From an uncultured Corynebacterium sp. (lineage in GTDB: Bacteria; Actinomycetota; Actinomycetes; Mycobacteriales; Mycobacteriaceae), in the NCBI RefSeq assembly GCF_946222835.1, contig NZ_CAMIHD010000008.1, positions 1 through 64,000 on the forward strand: DNA of 64,000 nucleotides, written 5' to 3'. The position numbers were made by a program, and so were the translations under genes. Shown here in pieces: positions 33,560 to 42,315 of this stretch (position 1 is its first letter; each line of letters opens with the position of its first letter). The notes under the pieces were generated by a model. The model was not told where the DNA came from. It did not search any database and saw only the letters and a program-made list of their open reading frames with translations.

Positions 33560-33994
33560 ATGTTTCTCGGAACCTACACTCCGAAGCTCGATGACAAAGG
33601 ACGTCTTACGCTTCCGGCAAAGTTTCGTGATGAACTCGCGGGTGGCCTCATGGTCACCAAGGGGCAGGACCATTCGCTGGCCGTGTACCCACGGGAGGAA
33701 TTTGCGGCACGCGCACGGAAGGCTGCGGCGGTTTCTCGAACCAACCCAGAAGCGCGTGCTTTCATCCGTAACTTGGCAGCAAGTGCGGACGAACAGCGGC
33801 CAGATGGGCATGGGCGTATCACGTTGTCCGCAGGGCATCGGGAATATGCGAACTTGTCCAAGGAGTGCGTTGTGGTTGGCTCTGTGGACTTTCTCGAAAT
33901 TTGGGACGCAGCCGCTTGGGCTGAGTACCAGTCGCAAACTGAAGATGCTTACTCGGCAGCTGATGCCGATGACGTACTAGCGGGCTTGCTCTAA
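33560..33994 (+). CDS. mraZ: Transcriptional regulator MraZ
   Basis: A 144-residue protein with two AbrB-like MraZ repeats: MFLGTYTPKLDDKGRLTLP and, in the second half, the matching GHGRITLSAGHREYA. It forms ring-shaped oligomers and controls the division/cell-wall cluster, including itself. Start ATG 33560 because all family members begin MFLG; an open frame 4 codons upstream is ignored. It heads the dcw cluster and is separated from rsmH by 158 bp containing a long hairpin. Confidence 0.96.
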   Translation: MFLGTYTPKLDDKGRLTLPAKFRDELAGGLMVTKGQDHSLAVYPREEFAARARKAAAVSRTNPEARAFIRNLAASADEQRPDGHGRITLSAGHREYANLSKECVVVGSVDFLEIWDAAAWAEYQSQTEDAYSAADADDVLAGLL

Positions 33995-34004
33995 GCCTGC
34001 ACAA

Positions 34005-34096
34005 GAGTGCGTGTAAGGACTCTGCCCGAGGCGGATGATTCTGGTGTACTTCCCCGATATCAGAAACCTGCCTCGGACAGGGCCCTATACGCACTC
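34005..34096 (+). other. Long hairpin between mraZ and rsmH
   Basis: An extended interrupted inverted repeat. The outer arms are GAGTGCGTGTA/TATACGCACTC (34005-34015/34086-34096), the middle arms CTGCCCGAGGC/GCCTCGGACAG with one mismatch, and the inner arms TTCTG/CAGAA (34039-34043/34061-34065). No T-run follows, so it is not a simple terminator. It may mark RNA processing, attenuation or a protein target. Confidence 0.65.
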
Positions 34097-34152
34097 GCAT
34101 GCTTTCCACCACTGAGAGTCCGGGAATTTGAGAAAGGGGGTTGCGGGGAGAC

Positions 34153-35193
34153 ATGGCTACTAAAGACCTAAACTATGACGTGGCGGATAATCACGGCCAC
34201 GTACCGGTCATGCGCGAGCGCATGGCTGATCTCTTGCGCCCTCAAGTAGAAGCAGCGGGGGATAAGGCATTGCTTGTCGATGCCACGCTGGGCGCCGGCG
34301 GCCATACCCGCTACTTCTTAGAATCTTTCCCTAATGTCCGGGTTATTGGCGTTGATCGCGACAAGCAGGCCCTGAGCAATGCCACCGAACGTCTTGCTCC
34401 CTATGGGGATCGTTTTATAGGTATCAATGCTCGCTTTGATGAGTTGGGCAGTGCCATCGCGGAAAGCGAGGGTGACATCTTCGATGTAGCTTGCAGCTCT
34501 GGTATTGCCGGCGCGCTTTTTGACCTTGGCGTTTCTTCCATGCAGCTCGATCAAGCGGATCGCGGTTTCGCTTATAAGACGGATGCGCCGCTAGATATGC
34601 GCATGGATCCCTCGCACGGAATTACTGCGGCGGATGTGCTCAATACCTACTCGCACGGCGATTTGGCTCGGATCCTCAAAAACTATGGTGATGAGCGTTT
34701 CGCAGGAAAAATTGCATCGGCGGTTCTAAAGGAGCGCGATAAGGAACCTTTCGCCAACTCCGCGCGGCTGGTTGAGCTGCTTTATGATGTCATTCCCGCT
34801 GCTACTCGCCGTACCGGTGGCCACCCCGCCAAGCGGACCTTTCAGGCGCTGCGCGTGGAGGTCAATCGGGAGTTGGAAGCCATTGAAAATGTCCTGCCGG
34901 TCATTAGCCAGGCACTTGCGGTAGGTGGCCGAGCAGTATTTATGAGCTACCAATCCTTGGAAGACCGCATTGTAAAGGCGGCCTTCAAAGAAATGACTAC
35001 CTCCAAGACGCCAGCCGGTCTGCCGATGGATCTTCCTGGTACCGCGCCTAAGTTCCAGATTGTCACGCGCGGGGCAGAAAAGGCTTCCGAAGAGGAAATC
35101 GCGGAAAATTCCCGTGCCGCGTCGGTGCGTGTTCGTGCCGTCGAAAGACTCGAGGGGATGCCAGAATTCTTACCGCCGGGAGGCAGGTCATGA
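34153..35193 (+). CDS. rsmH: 16S rRNA m4C1402 methyltransferase RsmH
   Basis: A SAM-dependent methyltransferase of 346 residues (MraW) that methylates N4 of C1402 of 16S rRNA. HVPVMRERMADLL, the SAM loop DATLGAGGHTR, GVDRDKQAL, DLGVSSMQLDQADRGF and the helical insert are all typical. ATG 34153 lies behind GGGGAG. The stop overlaps the ftsL start by 4 bp (ATGA). Confidence 0.96.
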   Translation: MATKDLNYDVADNHGHVPVMRERMADLLRPQVEAAGDKALLVDATLGAGGHTRYFLESFPNVRVIGVDRDKQALSNATERLAPYGDRFIGINARFDELGSAIAESEGDIFDVACSSGIAGALFDLGVSSMQLDQADRGFAYKTDAPLDMRMDPSHGITAADVLNTYSHGDLARILKNYGDERFAGKIASAVLKERDKEPFANSARLVELLYDVIPAATRRTGGHPAKRTFQALRVEVNRELEAIENVLPVISQALAVGGRAVFMSYQSLEDRIVKAAFKEMTTSKTPAGLPMDLPGTAPKFQIVTRGAEKASEEEIAENSRAASVRVRAVERLEGMPEFLPPGGRS

Positions 35194-35993
35194 GCACGAT
35201 CCCACGCCGAAACAACCTAAAGACTGACAGCCGCGACAGAGAGGCCACTCGCACCATGGGCGCCAGCCGAGACTTCACCACCGGAATCGATAACGGAGCC
35301 CCGACTGCGCTGCGCGAGCGTCCTAGTACCAAGCGCGCCCCGAGCCGCACTCGGGTGCCGCACCGTAGCACCAAGCGTCTAGGCTCAAAGCAGGTCGTTA
35401 GCTTCCGTGGTCGTCAGCTACAGCCGCAGACGAAAAAGAACGGACTCTTTACCCGTCTGGCTGTCATTGTTTTTACGCTGCTCATTGCCGGCGTTGTCCT
35501 AGCAATGTGGCTGTCTGGCCTGTCTACCAAGCAAACCTTTGCCATTCAGCAGCTCACCGTGCAGGATTCCCAACTGGATAACCAGATTGAGACCCTCAAC
35601 CGCGATGCCGAGAACCTCAGCTCTTCTGCGGATATCGCACGCCGCGCGGATGAAATGGGCATGGCTATTCCCAAGCAACCGGGAATTGCGGAAGTCGGCG
35701 CCGATGGAAAGATCGTCGACAAGCGCGAAGGCACCCCGGACACGGAAAAGCTCATTGACGTCAATGGCGAGCCAATCCGTCCGGGCCAAGCATCGAGTGA
35801 CCCGAAGGATACTGAGGGAATGTCGGACTCCTTGAATGCGGTGCCGCAAGGCCAGCAGCGCACCAGTCGCGGTGGCGACGCAGGGGACCGAAACTCGAGT
35901 CGTGAGGCGGACAACGCGGATGCGGGTGCCGCTCAGGACAATGCGCGCCCCAACCTTCCCGCGCGTGCGCCATATGCCAGCCGCGCCGAATAG
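35190..35993 (+). CDS. ftsL: Cell division protein FtsL
   Basis: A 267-residue bitopic membrane protein of the divisome. It has a basic cytoplasmic N-terminus (about residues 1-88), one helix (~89-112) and an outside leucine-rich coiled coil (~115-160, with QLDNQIETLNRDAENL). A low-complexity polar tail makes it longer than proteobacterial FtsL. Primary sequence of FtsL is poorly conserved, so the call rests on topology and its place between rsmH and ftsI. Confidence 0.88.
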   Translation: MSTIPRRNNLKTDSRDREATRTMGASRDFTTGIDNGAPTALRERPSTKRAPSRTRVPHRSTKRLGSKQVVSFRGRQLQPQTKKNGLFTRLAVIVFTLLIAGVVLAMWLSGLSTKQTFAIQQLTVQDSQLDNQIETLNRDAENLSSSADIARRADEMGMAIPKQPGIAEVGADGKIVDKREGTPDTEKLIDVNGEPIRPGQASSDPKDTEGMSDSLNAVPQGQQRTSRGGDAGDRNSSREADNADAGAAQDNARPNLPARAPYASRAE

Positions 35994-36022
35994 CTAGGGA
36001 AGAATATCCGGTGAAAAAGATG

Positions 36023-36048
36023 ATGCTCGCGCGTGGTGGCGCGGGCAT
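36023..36048 (+). other. Hairpin in the ftsL-ftsI gap
   Basis: ATGCTCGCG/CGCGGGCAT with one G-T pair and an 8-nt loop, flanked further out by GTGA/TCAC. There is no clear T-run, so termination is unlikely to be efficient; it may act as an attenuator or processing site. Confidence 0.4.
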
Positions 36049-36119
36049 TCTCACTTTTGTAGGGCACAATCAATACACGCAAGAAATTGTGGCGGAAATA
36101 GGGAAGGTGACATTGGACC

Positions 36120-38060
36120 GTGACTGTGCCAAGTAAGGCTAGGCGCCGCCCGCGCCGCTCCACCAGCTCTGCGGTGCCGCAAAAGAAGATGATGCGCAAA
36201 CGCCTGCGTATCATCGTCTCCGTTGTGTTGGTGGCGATGGTTGTCCTCGCCGGCCGCTTGGCTTGGGTGCAGCTTGTTTGGGGCCCAGATCTTTCCGCCA
36301 AGGCCGTAACACAGCGCGAACGTGTCTATATTGAGCCAGCCCGCAGGGGAGAGATTTTAGACCGCGATGGCCAGCGCTTGGCGTATACGATGAAGTCTCG
36401 TTCCTTGACTGTTTCTCCTACCCGCCTGCGCGATGAGCTGAAGGATAAGGCCGAAATCGAGGCCCAGGATGATGGCTCGACAGAGGGCATGGATGACAAG
36501 AAGCTTGATAGCTTCCTCACCAAGAAGATGGAAGATACCCTCAAAGAGATGTCTGAGGGTATCCCTAAGATGATTGAGGATTCCGGAGCCTCCGCCTCCA
36601 AGGTGGAAAAGGACGACATTTTAAATAAGTTGAAGGCCGATACCCAGTACGAGGTGCTGGTGCGCAACGTCGATCCGGATGTAGCCGTAGAGATTGCCAA
36701 TAAGTATCACGGCGTGGCTGCAGACCGCCAAGACATCCGCCAATATCCCAATGGTGCTATTGGTGAAAACGTCGTAGGCAAGGTGTCAATGGACGGCCAC
36801 GGCCAGTTCGGATTCGAAGCTGCCCGCGATACGGAACTGACCGGCATCGATGGTCAGTCCACTGAGGATGTTTCCGCTGATGGGCAGGTTATTCCGGGCA
36901 CCCTGCGAGACGTTGTTGATACCGTTGACGGCCGCGATGTCACCCTTACTTTGGACCTAGACCTGCAGACCTACGTGCAGCAGAAGTTGGAAAAGGCGAA
37001 GACCAATTCCAAGGCCTCTGGCGCAGAAGCTGTGGTCCTCGATGCCGCAACCGGCCAAGTCCTCGCCATGGCTAATACCGACACCGTGGATCCCAATAAA
37101 AATATTGAGGATCAGCTCGATGAGGGCAAGGACTTTGAAAACCGCAGCGTCTCCCACCCATATGAGCCGGGCTCAGTGGCCAAGGTAGTTACCGCGGCTG
37201 CTGCCTTGCAGGAGGGCGTAACCACCCCGGACGAGGTACACCAAGTACCGGGGTCCATCGATATGGCCGGCGTGACGGTTAATGACGCCTGGGAGCATGG
37301 CACCGAGCCATATACCACCACCGGTATTTTTGGTAAGTCCTCCAACGTGGGCACCTTGATGATTGCCGATAAGCTGGGCCAGGAAAAGTACGCGGACTAC
37401 CTGCAGAAATTTGGTTTGGGTAACACCACCGGCGTGGAGCTGCCAAACGAGTCGGCCGGTAGCATCCCAGATTTGGAGCAATGGTCCGGCGGTACTTTTG
37501 CCAACCTGCCCATTGGTCAGGGCCAGTCCTGGACTACTTTGCAGATGGCGAGCGTCTATCAAGCCTTAGCCAATGGTGGCGAGCGCATCGAGCCGCGCAT
37601 CGTTGACTCGGTGAAGGGACCAGATGGCAAGGAAGAAAAGCTAGAGGACCCGGAAAAGACACAGGTGGTAAGCCCGGAGACCGCTAAGACCACGGTGGAT
37701 ATGTTCCGTGCCGTCTTCCAAGATGATGATGCCGGCCTGCAAAATGGCACGGCTGCCAATGCGCAGATCAAGGGCTATCAGCTTTCCGGCAAGACCGGTA
37801 CAGCTCAGAAGGTTGATCCGGATACCGGGGCGTATTCGAATTCCGCTTATTGGATTACCTTCGCTGGCATCGCCCCGGCTGATGATCCGCGCTTTGTCGT
37901 TGCCGTCATGTTGGATGAGCCGAAGTCCGGCGTGGAGGACAATGGGGGTGGCGGCCAATCGGCAGCCCCGATCTTCCGAGACATCGCCTCTTGGCTGCTG
38001 AACCGAGACAATATTCCGACTTCGAAACCAGCGCCGCGGTTGACCCTGCGGGCACAATAG
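36120..38060 (+). CDS. ftsI: Peptidoglycan transpeptidase FtsI (PBP)
   Basis: The septal class B penicillin-binding protein, 646 residues. It has a basic cytoplasmic N-terminus, a membrane helix (about residues 30-52), a dimerisation domain and the transpeptidase domain with SVAK (in EPGSVAKVV), SSN and KTGT motifs. It has a large charged insertion in the first domain and no PASTA repeats. GTG start at 36120. FtsW and FtsL, its partners, are encoded in the same cluster. Confidence 0.95.
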   Translation: MTVPSKARRRPRRSTSSAVPQKKMMRKRLRIIVSVVLVAMVVLAGRLAWVQLVWGPDLSAKAVTQRERVYIEPARRGEILDRDGQRLAYTMKSRSLTVSPTRLRDELKDKAEIEAQDDGSTEGMDDKKLDSFLTKKMEDTLKEMSEGIPKMIEDSGASASKVEKDDILNKLKADTQYEVLVRNVDPDVAVEIANKYHGVAADRQDIRQYPNGAIGENVVGKVSMDGHGQFGFEAARDTELTGIDGQSTEDVSADGQVIPGTLRDVVDTVDGRDVTLTLDLDLQTYVQQKLEKAKTNSKASGAEAVVLDAATGQVLAMANTDTVDPNKNIEDQLDEGKDFENRSVSHPYEPGSVAKVVTAAAALQEGVTTPDEVHQVPGSIDMAGVTVNDAWEHGTEPYTTTGIFGKSSNVGTLMIADKLGQEKYADYLQKFGLGNTTGVELPNESAGSIPDLEQWSGGTFANLPIGQGQSWTTLQMASVYQALANGGERIEPRIVDSVKGPDGKEEKLEDPEKTQVVSPETAKTTVDMFRAVFQDDDAGLQNGTAANAQIKGYQLSGKTGTAQKVDPDTGAYSNSAYWITFAGIAPADDPRFVVAVMLDEPKSGVEDNGGGGQSAAPIFRDIASWLLNRDNIPTSKPAPRLTLRAQ

Positions 38061-38069
38061 GAGCTTAGT

Positions 38070-39605
38070 ATGACCGTTTCTTTGGATACTCTCGCCCAGC
38101 TTTCTGGCGGGCGCATCATTGGTGATGCCTCCGTGGAAGTCTCCGCATGCGGGCTGGATTCTTCCCGGTTGCCGGAAGGCGCCCTTTTTGCGGCTTTGCC
38201 GGGCACGCGCGTACACGGCGCGCAATTCGCCCGTGATACCCAGGCCGCGGCCGTGCTTACCGACGCCGCCGGGCTCGACCTGCTTCTCGAGGCCCAGGAA
38301 ACCCGTCCCATCTTGGTGGTAGAAGACATTCGGGCTGTGCTGGGCCCGATCTCCGCGGAGATTTATGGCCACCCCACCCGCGACCTGACGGTCATCGGTG
38401 TGACCGGCACCTCGGGCAAAACCACGACGAGCTACCTGCTCGAGGCCGGGCTATTGCATGCCGGACATTCCGTGGGCCTTATCGGAACCACCGGCACCCG
38501 TATTAACCGCACCCCGGTGCCCACCTCGCTGACGACTCCCGAGGCACCGACCCTGCAAGAGCTATTCGCACGCATGAAAAACGAGGGCGTTACCCACGTT
38601 GTCATGGAAGTGTCCTCGCATGCGCTGGAGTTGGGACGCGTGCGCGGAACTCGGTTTGCTGTAGGCGGGTTTACGAACTTAAGCCAGGACCATCTGGACT
38701 TTCACCCCACTATGGAGGACTACTTCCAAGCCAAGGCGAAGCTTTTTGCCGGGGAGCAGGCCGCTGATCGCGCGGTTATCTGCATCGATGATGAGTGGGG
38801 CGAGCGCATGTGCGGCGTCGCCAAGAGCGCCGGTCACCCCGTTACCACGGTAGCCACTCAGGGGGCTGCGGCCACTATTTCCGCACACCAAACCGCCACC
38901 GAGGCCACCGGCGCCCAAGAGGTAGCCCTGAATTACGACGGTGCCGACTTCACCTTCCGGTTGCCGCTGCCTGGCGAGTTCAATATCGCCAATGCTTGCT
39001 TAGCGCTGGGCATGGCCGCAGCTATAGGATTGGATCCGGCGGAGTTCCTCTCAGGTGTAGAAAAGGTCGCCGTTCCCGGCCGTATGGAGCGTATTGACCG
39101 CGGCCAAGACTTTGTGGCCGTGGTGGACTATGCCCATAAGCCAGCAGCCATCGCCGCGGTGCTTGATACTCTGCGCGGCCAACTAGAGGGGACCAAAGGC
39201 CGGGTCGGCATTGTCGTCGGCGCCGGCGGTGACCGTGATAGCTCCAAACGTCCCATCATGGGCGCAGCCTCAGCCGGCCGCGCTGACCTCACAGTGGTTA
39301 CCGATGACAATCCGCGCTCAGAAGATCCCGCCGTTATTCGCGCTGCGGTCATGGAGGGCGCTCGTGAAGCTGCTCCGCAGGGCGATATCCGCGAGGTAGG
39401 CTCTCGTGCCCGTGCCATCGATGAAGTCGTTGACTGGGCCGAGCCAGGCGATGCCGTCATCGTCGTCGGAAAAGGCCACGAAGTGGGGCAGCTTATTAAC
39501 GGAAAGACCTTGCACTTTGATGACCGCGAGGAGATGGCCCGCGCCATCGAGGAAAAGCTGGCCGGAACCTTGCACCGCGATAGCCTTGGGGATGCGAAGG
39601 AGTAG
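38070..39605 (+). CDS. murE: UDP-MurNAc-tripeptide synthetase MurE
   Basis: Adds the third stem-peptide residue to UDP-MurNAc-L-Ala-D-Glu; 511 residues. The ATP loop GVTGTSGKTTT and the carbamylated-lysine region are normal. The motif DNPR (TDDNPRSEDP) marks enzymes that add meso-diaminopimelate, the diamino acid of corynebacterial walls and the target of LtsA. ATG at 38070 behind AGGAGC, 9 bp after ftsI. Confidence 0.97.
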   Translation: MTVSLDTLAQLSGGRIIGDASVEVSACGLDSSRLPEGALFAALPGTRVHGAQFARDTQAAAVLTDAAGLDLLLEAQETRPILVVEDIRAVLGPISAEIYGHPTRDLTVIGVTGTSGKTTTSYLLEAGLLHAGHSVGLIGTTGTRINRTPVPTSLTTPEAPTLQELFARMKNEGVTHVVMEVSSHALELGRVRGTRFAVGGFTNLSQDHLDFHPTMEDYFQAKAKLFAGEQAADRAVICIDDEWGERMCGVAKSAGHPVTTVATQGAAATISAHQTATEATGAQEVALNYDGADFTFRLPLPGEFNIANACLALGMAAAIGLDPAEFLSGVEKVAVPGRMERIDRGQDFVAVVDYAHKPAAIAAVLDTLRGQLEGTKGRVGIVVGAGGDRDSSKRPIMGAASAGRADLTVVTDDNPRSEDPAVIRAAVMEGAREAAPQGDIREVGSRARAIDEVVDWAEPGDAVIVVGKGHEVGQLINGKTLHFDDREEMARAIEEKLAGTLHRDSLGDAKE

Positions 39606-39607
39606 AC

Positions 39608-41137
39608 ATGATTCCACTTTCTCTTGCCGATATAGCCGAGATCACCGGCGGCAGCCTCGATTGCGTGGCCGACCCGGACCAGCGCGTTACCGGGTTTATC
39701 GAGTTTGATTCCCGAAAAGTGACTAAGGGAGGGCTCTTCCTTGCCCTGCCCGGCGCCCGCGTGGATGGCCACGACTATGCGGAAAAGGCCATTGAGCAGG
39801 GCGCTGTAGCGGTGTTGGCTGCGCGGCCGGTCGGCGTTCCGGCGGTCGTCGTCAAGCCTCAAGGCCGCGTTACCGGTGATGCTGCGAACGCAGACATCTA
39901 TGCTCACGACGAGGACGGCTCTGCCGCTGCGGTTGTCCAGGCGCTGTCCGATATTGCCAGGGAAGTCACCCGCCGCCTGACCGCGGAGCAGGGCCTAGAG
40001 ATCGTCGGTGTGACCGGCTCAGCCGGAAAAACCTCCACCAAGGACCTCCTGGCCACAATTTTCCGCGCAGAGGGTGATACCGTCGCCCCTCCTGGCTCTT
40101 TCAATAATGAGGTGGGCCTGCCATACACAGCGCTGCGCTGCGATGAACACACCCGTTTCCTCGTTGCCGAAATGTCGGCTCGCGGCATCGGCCATATCCG
40201 CCACTTGACCACCATTACCGCGCCCACCGTCGGCGTTGTACTCAACGTCGGCACCGCTCACCTGGGTGAGTTTGGCTCGCGCGAGAACATTGCCAAAGCC
40301 AAAGGCGAACTGGTGGAGGCCCTGCCTTCGGCCGCCGAAGGCGGCGTCGCAGTACTCAATGCCGATGATCCCTTCGTCGCGGGCATGGCACCGCGCACCT
40401 CGGCCAAGGTGGTGTACTACTCGGCCACTACGCCTCCGGCTTCCGACGCCCAGTACTACGCCAGCGATATCCAGCTCGATGACGTAGCCCGCCCCTCATT
40501 TGTGCTGCATGCGCCAGGGACCGATCCGCTTCCGGTAAAACTGCAGGTCTTTGGCAAGCACCAAGTCTCTAACGCCCTAGCAGCAGCCGCCGCAGCCATT
40601 GAATCAGGGATGACACCGCAGGTGGTGGCCAATGCGCTTTTCGGCCATCAGAATGCCTCGGAACACCGCATGGACGTGCGCACCCGTCGCGATGGTGTGA
40701 CCACCATCGATGACTCGTATAACGCCAACCCTGATTCCATGCACGCGGCGATTGCGGCGCTGGCCTATACCTCGGCCGCCCGTCCCGACGCGCGCGCCAT
40801 CGCCGTACTCGGTGAAATGGGCGAGCTCGGCGGTGAAGCGGTAGCAGCTCACCGCGCATTGGGCGAGGTCCTTTCCAAGTACCACGTTGACCACCTTGTG
40901 GCCGTGGGCGAGAACGAGAATATGAGGGCCATGGCCGAGGCCGCACAGGCGCGGGGTATAAATACTACTATCAGCCCGGATGTTGACGCCGCCGCGGCGG
41001 CGGTGGAAGACATCCTTAGGGCAGCGCCTGCCGGCATCGAAGATTGGGCAGGGCGCGAAGCCAAAGATGTAGTCCTCATCAAGTCGTCGAATGCCCAGCG
41101 CCTGTGGCGCGTGGCAGAACAGCTCAATCGCCGTTAG
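39608..41137 (+). CDS. murF: UDP-MurNAc-pentapeptide synthetase MurF
   Basis: Adds D-Ala-D-Ala to the UDP-MurNAc-tripeptide; 509 residues. The three Mur-ligase domains are present, with the ATP loop GVTGSAGKTSTKDLL and the DDSYNANPDSM motif. The gene starts 2 bp after the murE stop, so translation is probably coupled. The length is slightly above average owing to an acidic insertion near residue 100. Confidence 0.96.
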   Translation: MIPLSLADIAEITGGSLDCVADPDQRVTGFIEFDSRKVTKGGLFLALPGARVDGHDYAEKAIEQGAVAVLAARPVGVPAVVVKPQGRVTGDAANADIYAHDEDGSAAAVVQALSDIAREVTRRLTAEQGLEIVGVTGSAGKTSTKDLLATIFRAEGDTVAPPGSFNNEVGLPYTALRCDEHTRFLVAEMSARGIGHIRHLTTITAPTVGVVLNVGTAHLGEFGSRENIAKAKGELVEALPSAAEGGVAVLNADDPFVAGMAPRTSAKVVYYSATTPPASDAQYYASDIQLDDVARPSFVLHAPGTDPLPVKLQVFGKHQVSNALAAAAAAIESGMTPQVVANALFGHQNASEHRMDVRTRRDGVTTIDDSYNANPDSMHAAIAALAYTSAARPDARAIAVLGEMGELGGEAVAAHRALGEVLSKYHVDHLVAVGENENMRAMAEAAQARGINTTISPDVDAAAAAVEDILRAAPAGIEDWAGREAKDVVLIKSSNAQRLWRVAEQLNRR

Positions 41138-41167
41138 TCCTCAGTACAAGGAGAAAGACCTCTAGCA

Positions 41168-42274
41168 ATGACTCAGATCATTATCGCGGGTATCCTCAGC
41201 TTCCTCGTCGCGATCTTTACCACTCCCATGTTGGTCCGCTACTTTTCTGGCGTGGGCAAGGGGCAGGAAATTCGCGAGGACGGGCCGCAGTTGCACCTGC
41301 GCAAGCGCGGCACCCCCACCATGGGCGGACTGGCGATTTTGCTCGCCATCACTGTGGCCTACCTCGTGGTGGGCATCTACGCCCGCCTGACCGGCAATGG
41401 TGGTTTTAGCCCCTCCGGTCTCTTGGTCTACTTCCTTACCATGGGCCTCGGTGGCCTGGGCTTTGCCGATGACTTCATTAAGCTTTTCAAAAAGCGCAAC
41501 CTTGGCTTGAATAAGACTGCCAAGCTGGTCGGTCAGTTGGCCGTCGCGCTTATCTTTGGCATTTTGGCGCTACAGTTCCCAGATGCACATGGCTTGACCC
41601 CAGCTTCGACCAATCTTTCCTTCGTCCGCGATTTTGACACCTTCGATATCGCTGTGGGCGGCGCAGTCATTGGCACCATCGTCTTTTTGGTCTTTCTCTA
41701 TCTGCTCATTGCTGCGTGGTCGAACGCGGTAAACCTCACCGACGGCCTCGACGGCCTGGCCGCCGGCACCACCGCGATGGTCATGGGCGCCTACGCACTC
41801 ATTTCCTTCTGGCAGTTCCGCAATTCTTGCGCCGTGTCGCCTGCGGCGGGGTGCTATGAGGTCCGTGACCCTCTCGATCTCGCCGTGCTGGCTGCAGCTG
41901 GCTTGGGCGGCTGCTTGGGCTTTTTGTGGTGGAACGCTGCACCGGCGAAGATCTTTATGGGTGATACTGGCTCGCTCGCCCTGGGCGGCCTCGTGGCCGG
42001 CCTGTCCGTGACCACTCGCACGGAGCTGCTCATGATTATCATCGGCGCCATCTTTGTTATTGAGACGGTCTCCGTGGTTATTCAGATCATCGTCTTCCGC
42101 AGCACCGGCAAGCGCTTTTTCCGCATGGCGCCCATCCACCACCACTTTGAAAACGGTGGCTGGGCAGAAACCGCCGTGGTCACCCGCTTCTGGTTGCTTA
42201 GCGCCATGGCCGCTATTGCCGGCGTATGCATCTTTTATGGTGACTGGTTGTCCGCGGTCGGCTTTAGTTCTTAA
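41168..42274 (+). CDS. mraY: Phospho-MurNAc-pentapeptide transferase MraY
   Basis: Makes lipid I by transferring phospho-MurNAc-pentapeptide to undecaprenyl phosphate; 368 residues with ten membrane helices. Seen here are the substrate loops RKRGTPTMGG, FADDFIKLFKKRNLG, NLTDGLDGLAAG and the C-terminal APIHHHFE. ATG 41168 after AAGGAGAAAG. The length and motif order are normal for the family. Confidence 0.97.
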   Translation: MTQIIIAGILSFLVAIFTTPMLVRYFSGVGKGQEIREDGPQLHLRKRGTPTMGGLAILLAITVAYLVVGIYARLTGNGGFSPSGLLVYFLTMGLGGLGFADDFIKLFKKRNLGLNKTAKLVGQLAVALIFGILALQFPDAHGLTPASTNLSFVRDFDTFDIAVGGAVIGTIVFLVFLYLLIAAWSNAVNLTDGLDGLAAGTTAMVMGAYALISFWQFRNSCAVSPAAGCYEVRDPLDLAVLAAAGLGGCLGFLWWNAAPAKIFMGDTGSLALGGLVAGLSVTTRTELLMIIIGAIFVIETVSVVIQIIVFRSTGKRFFRMAPIHHHFENGGWAETAVVTRFWLLSAMAAIAGVCIFYGDWLSAVGFSS

Positions 42275-42315
42275 GACTCACGCCTTCTAGCTTTATCGAG
42301 GAAAGAGGAAAACAG

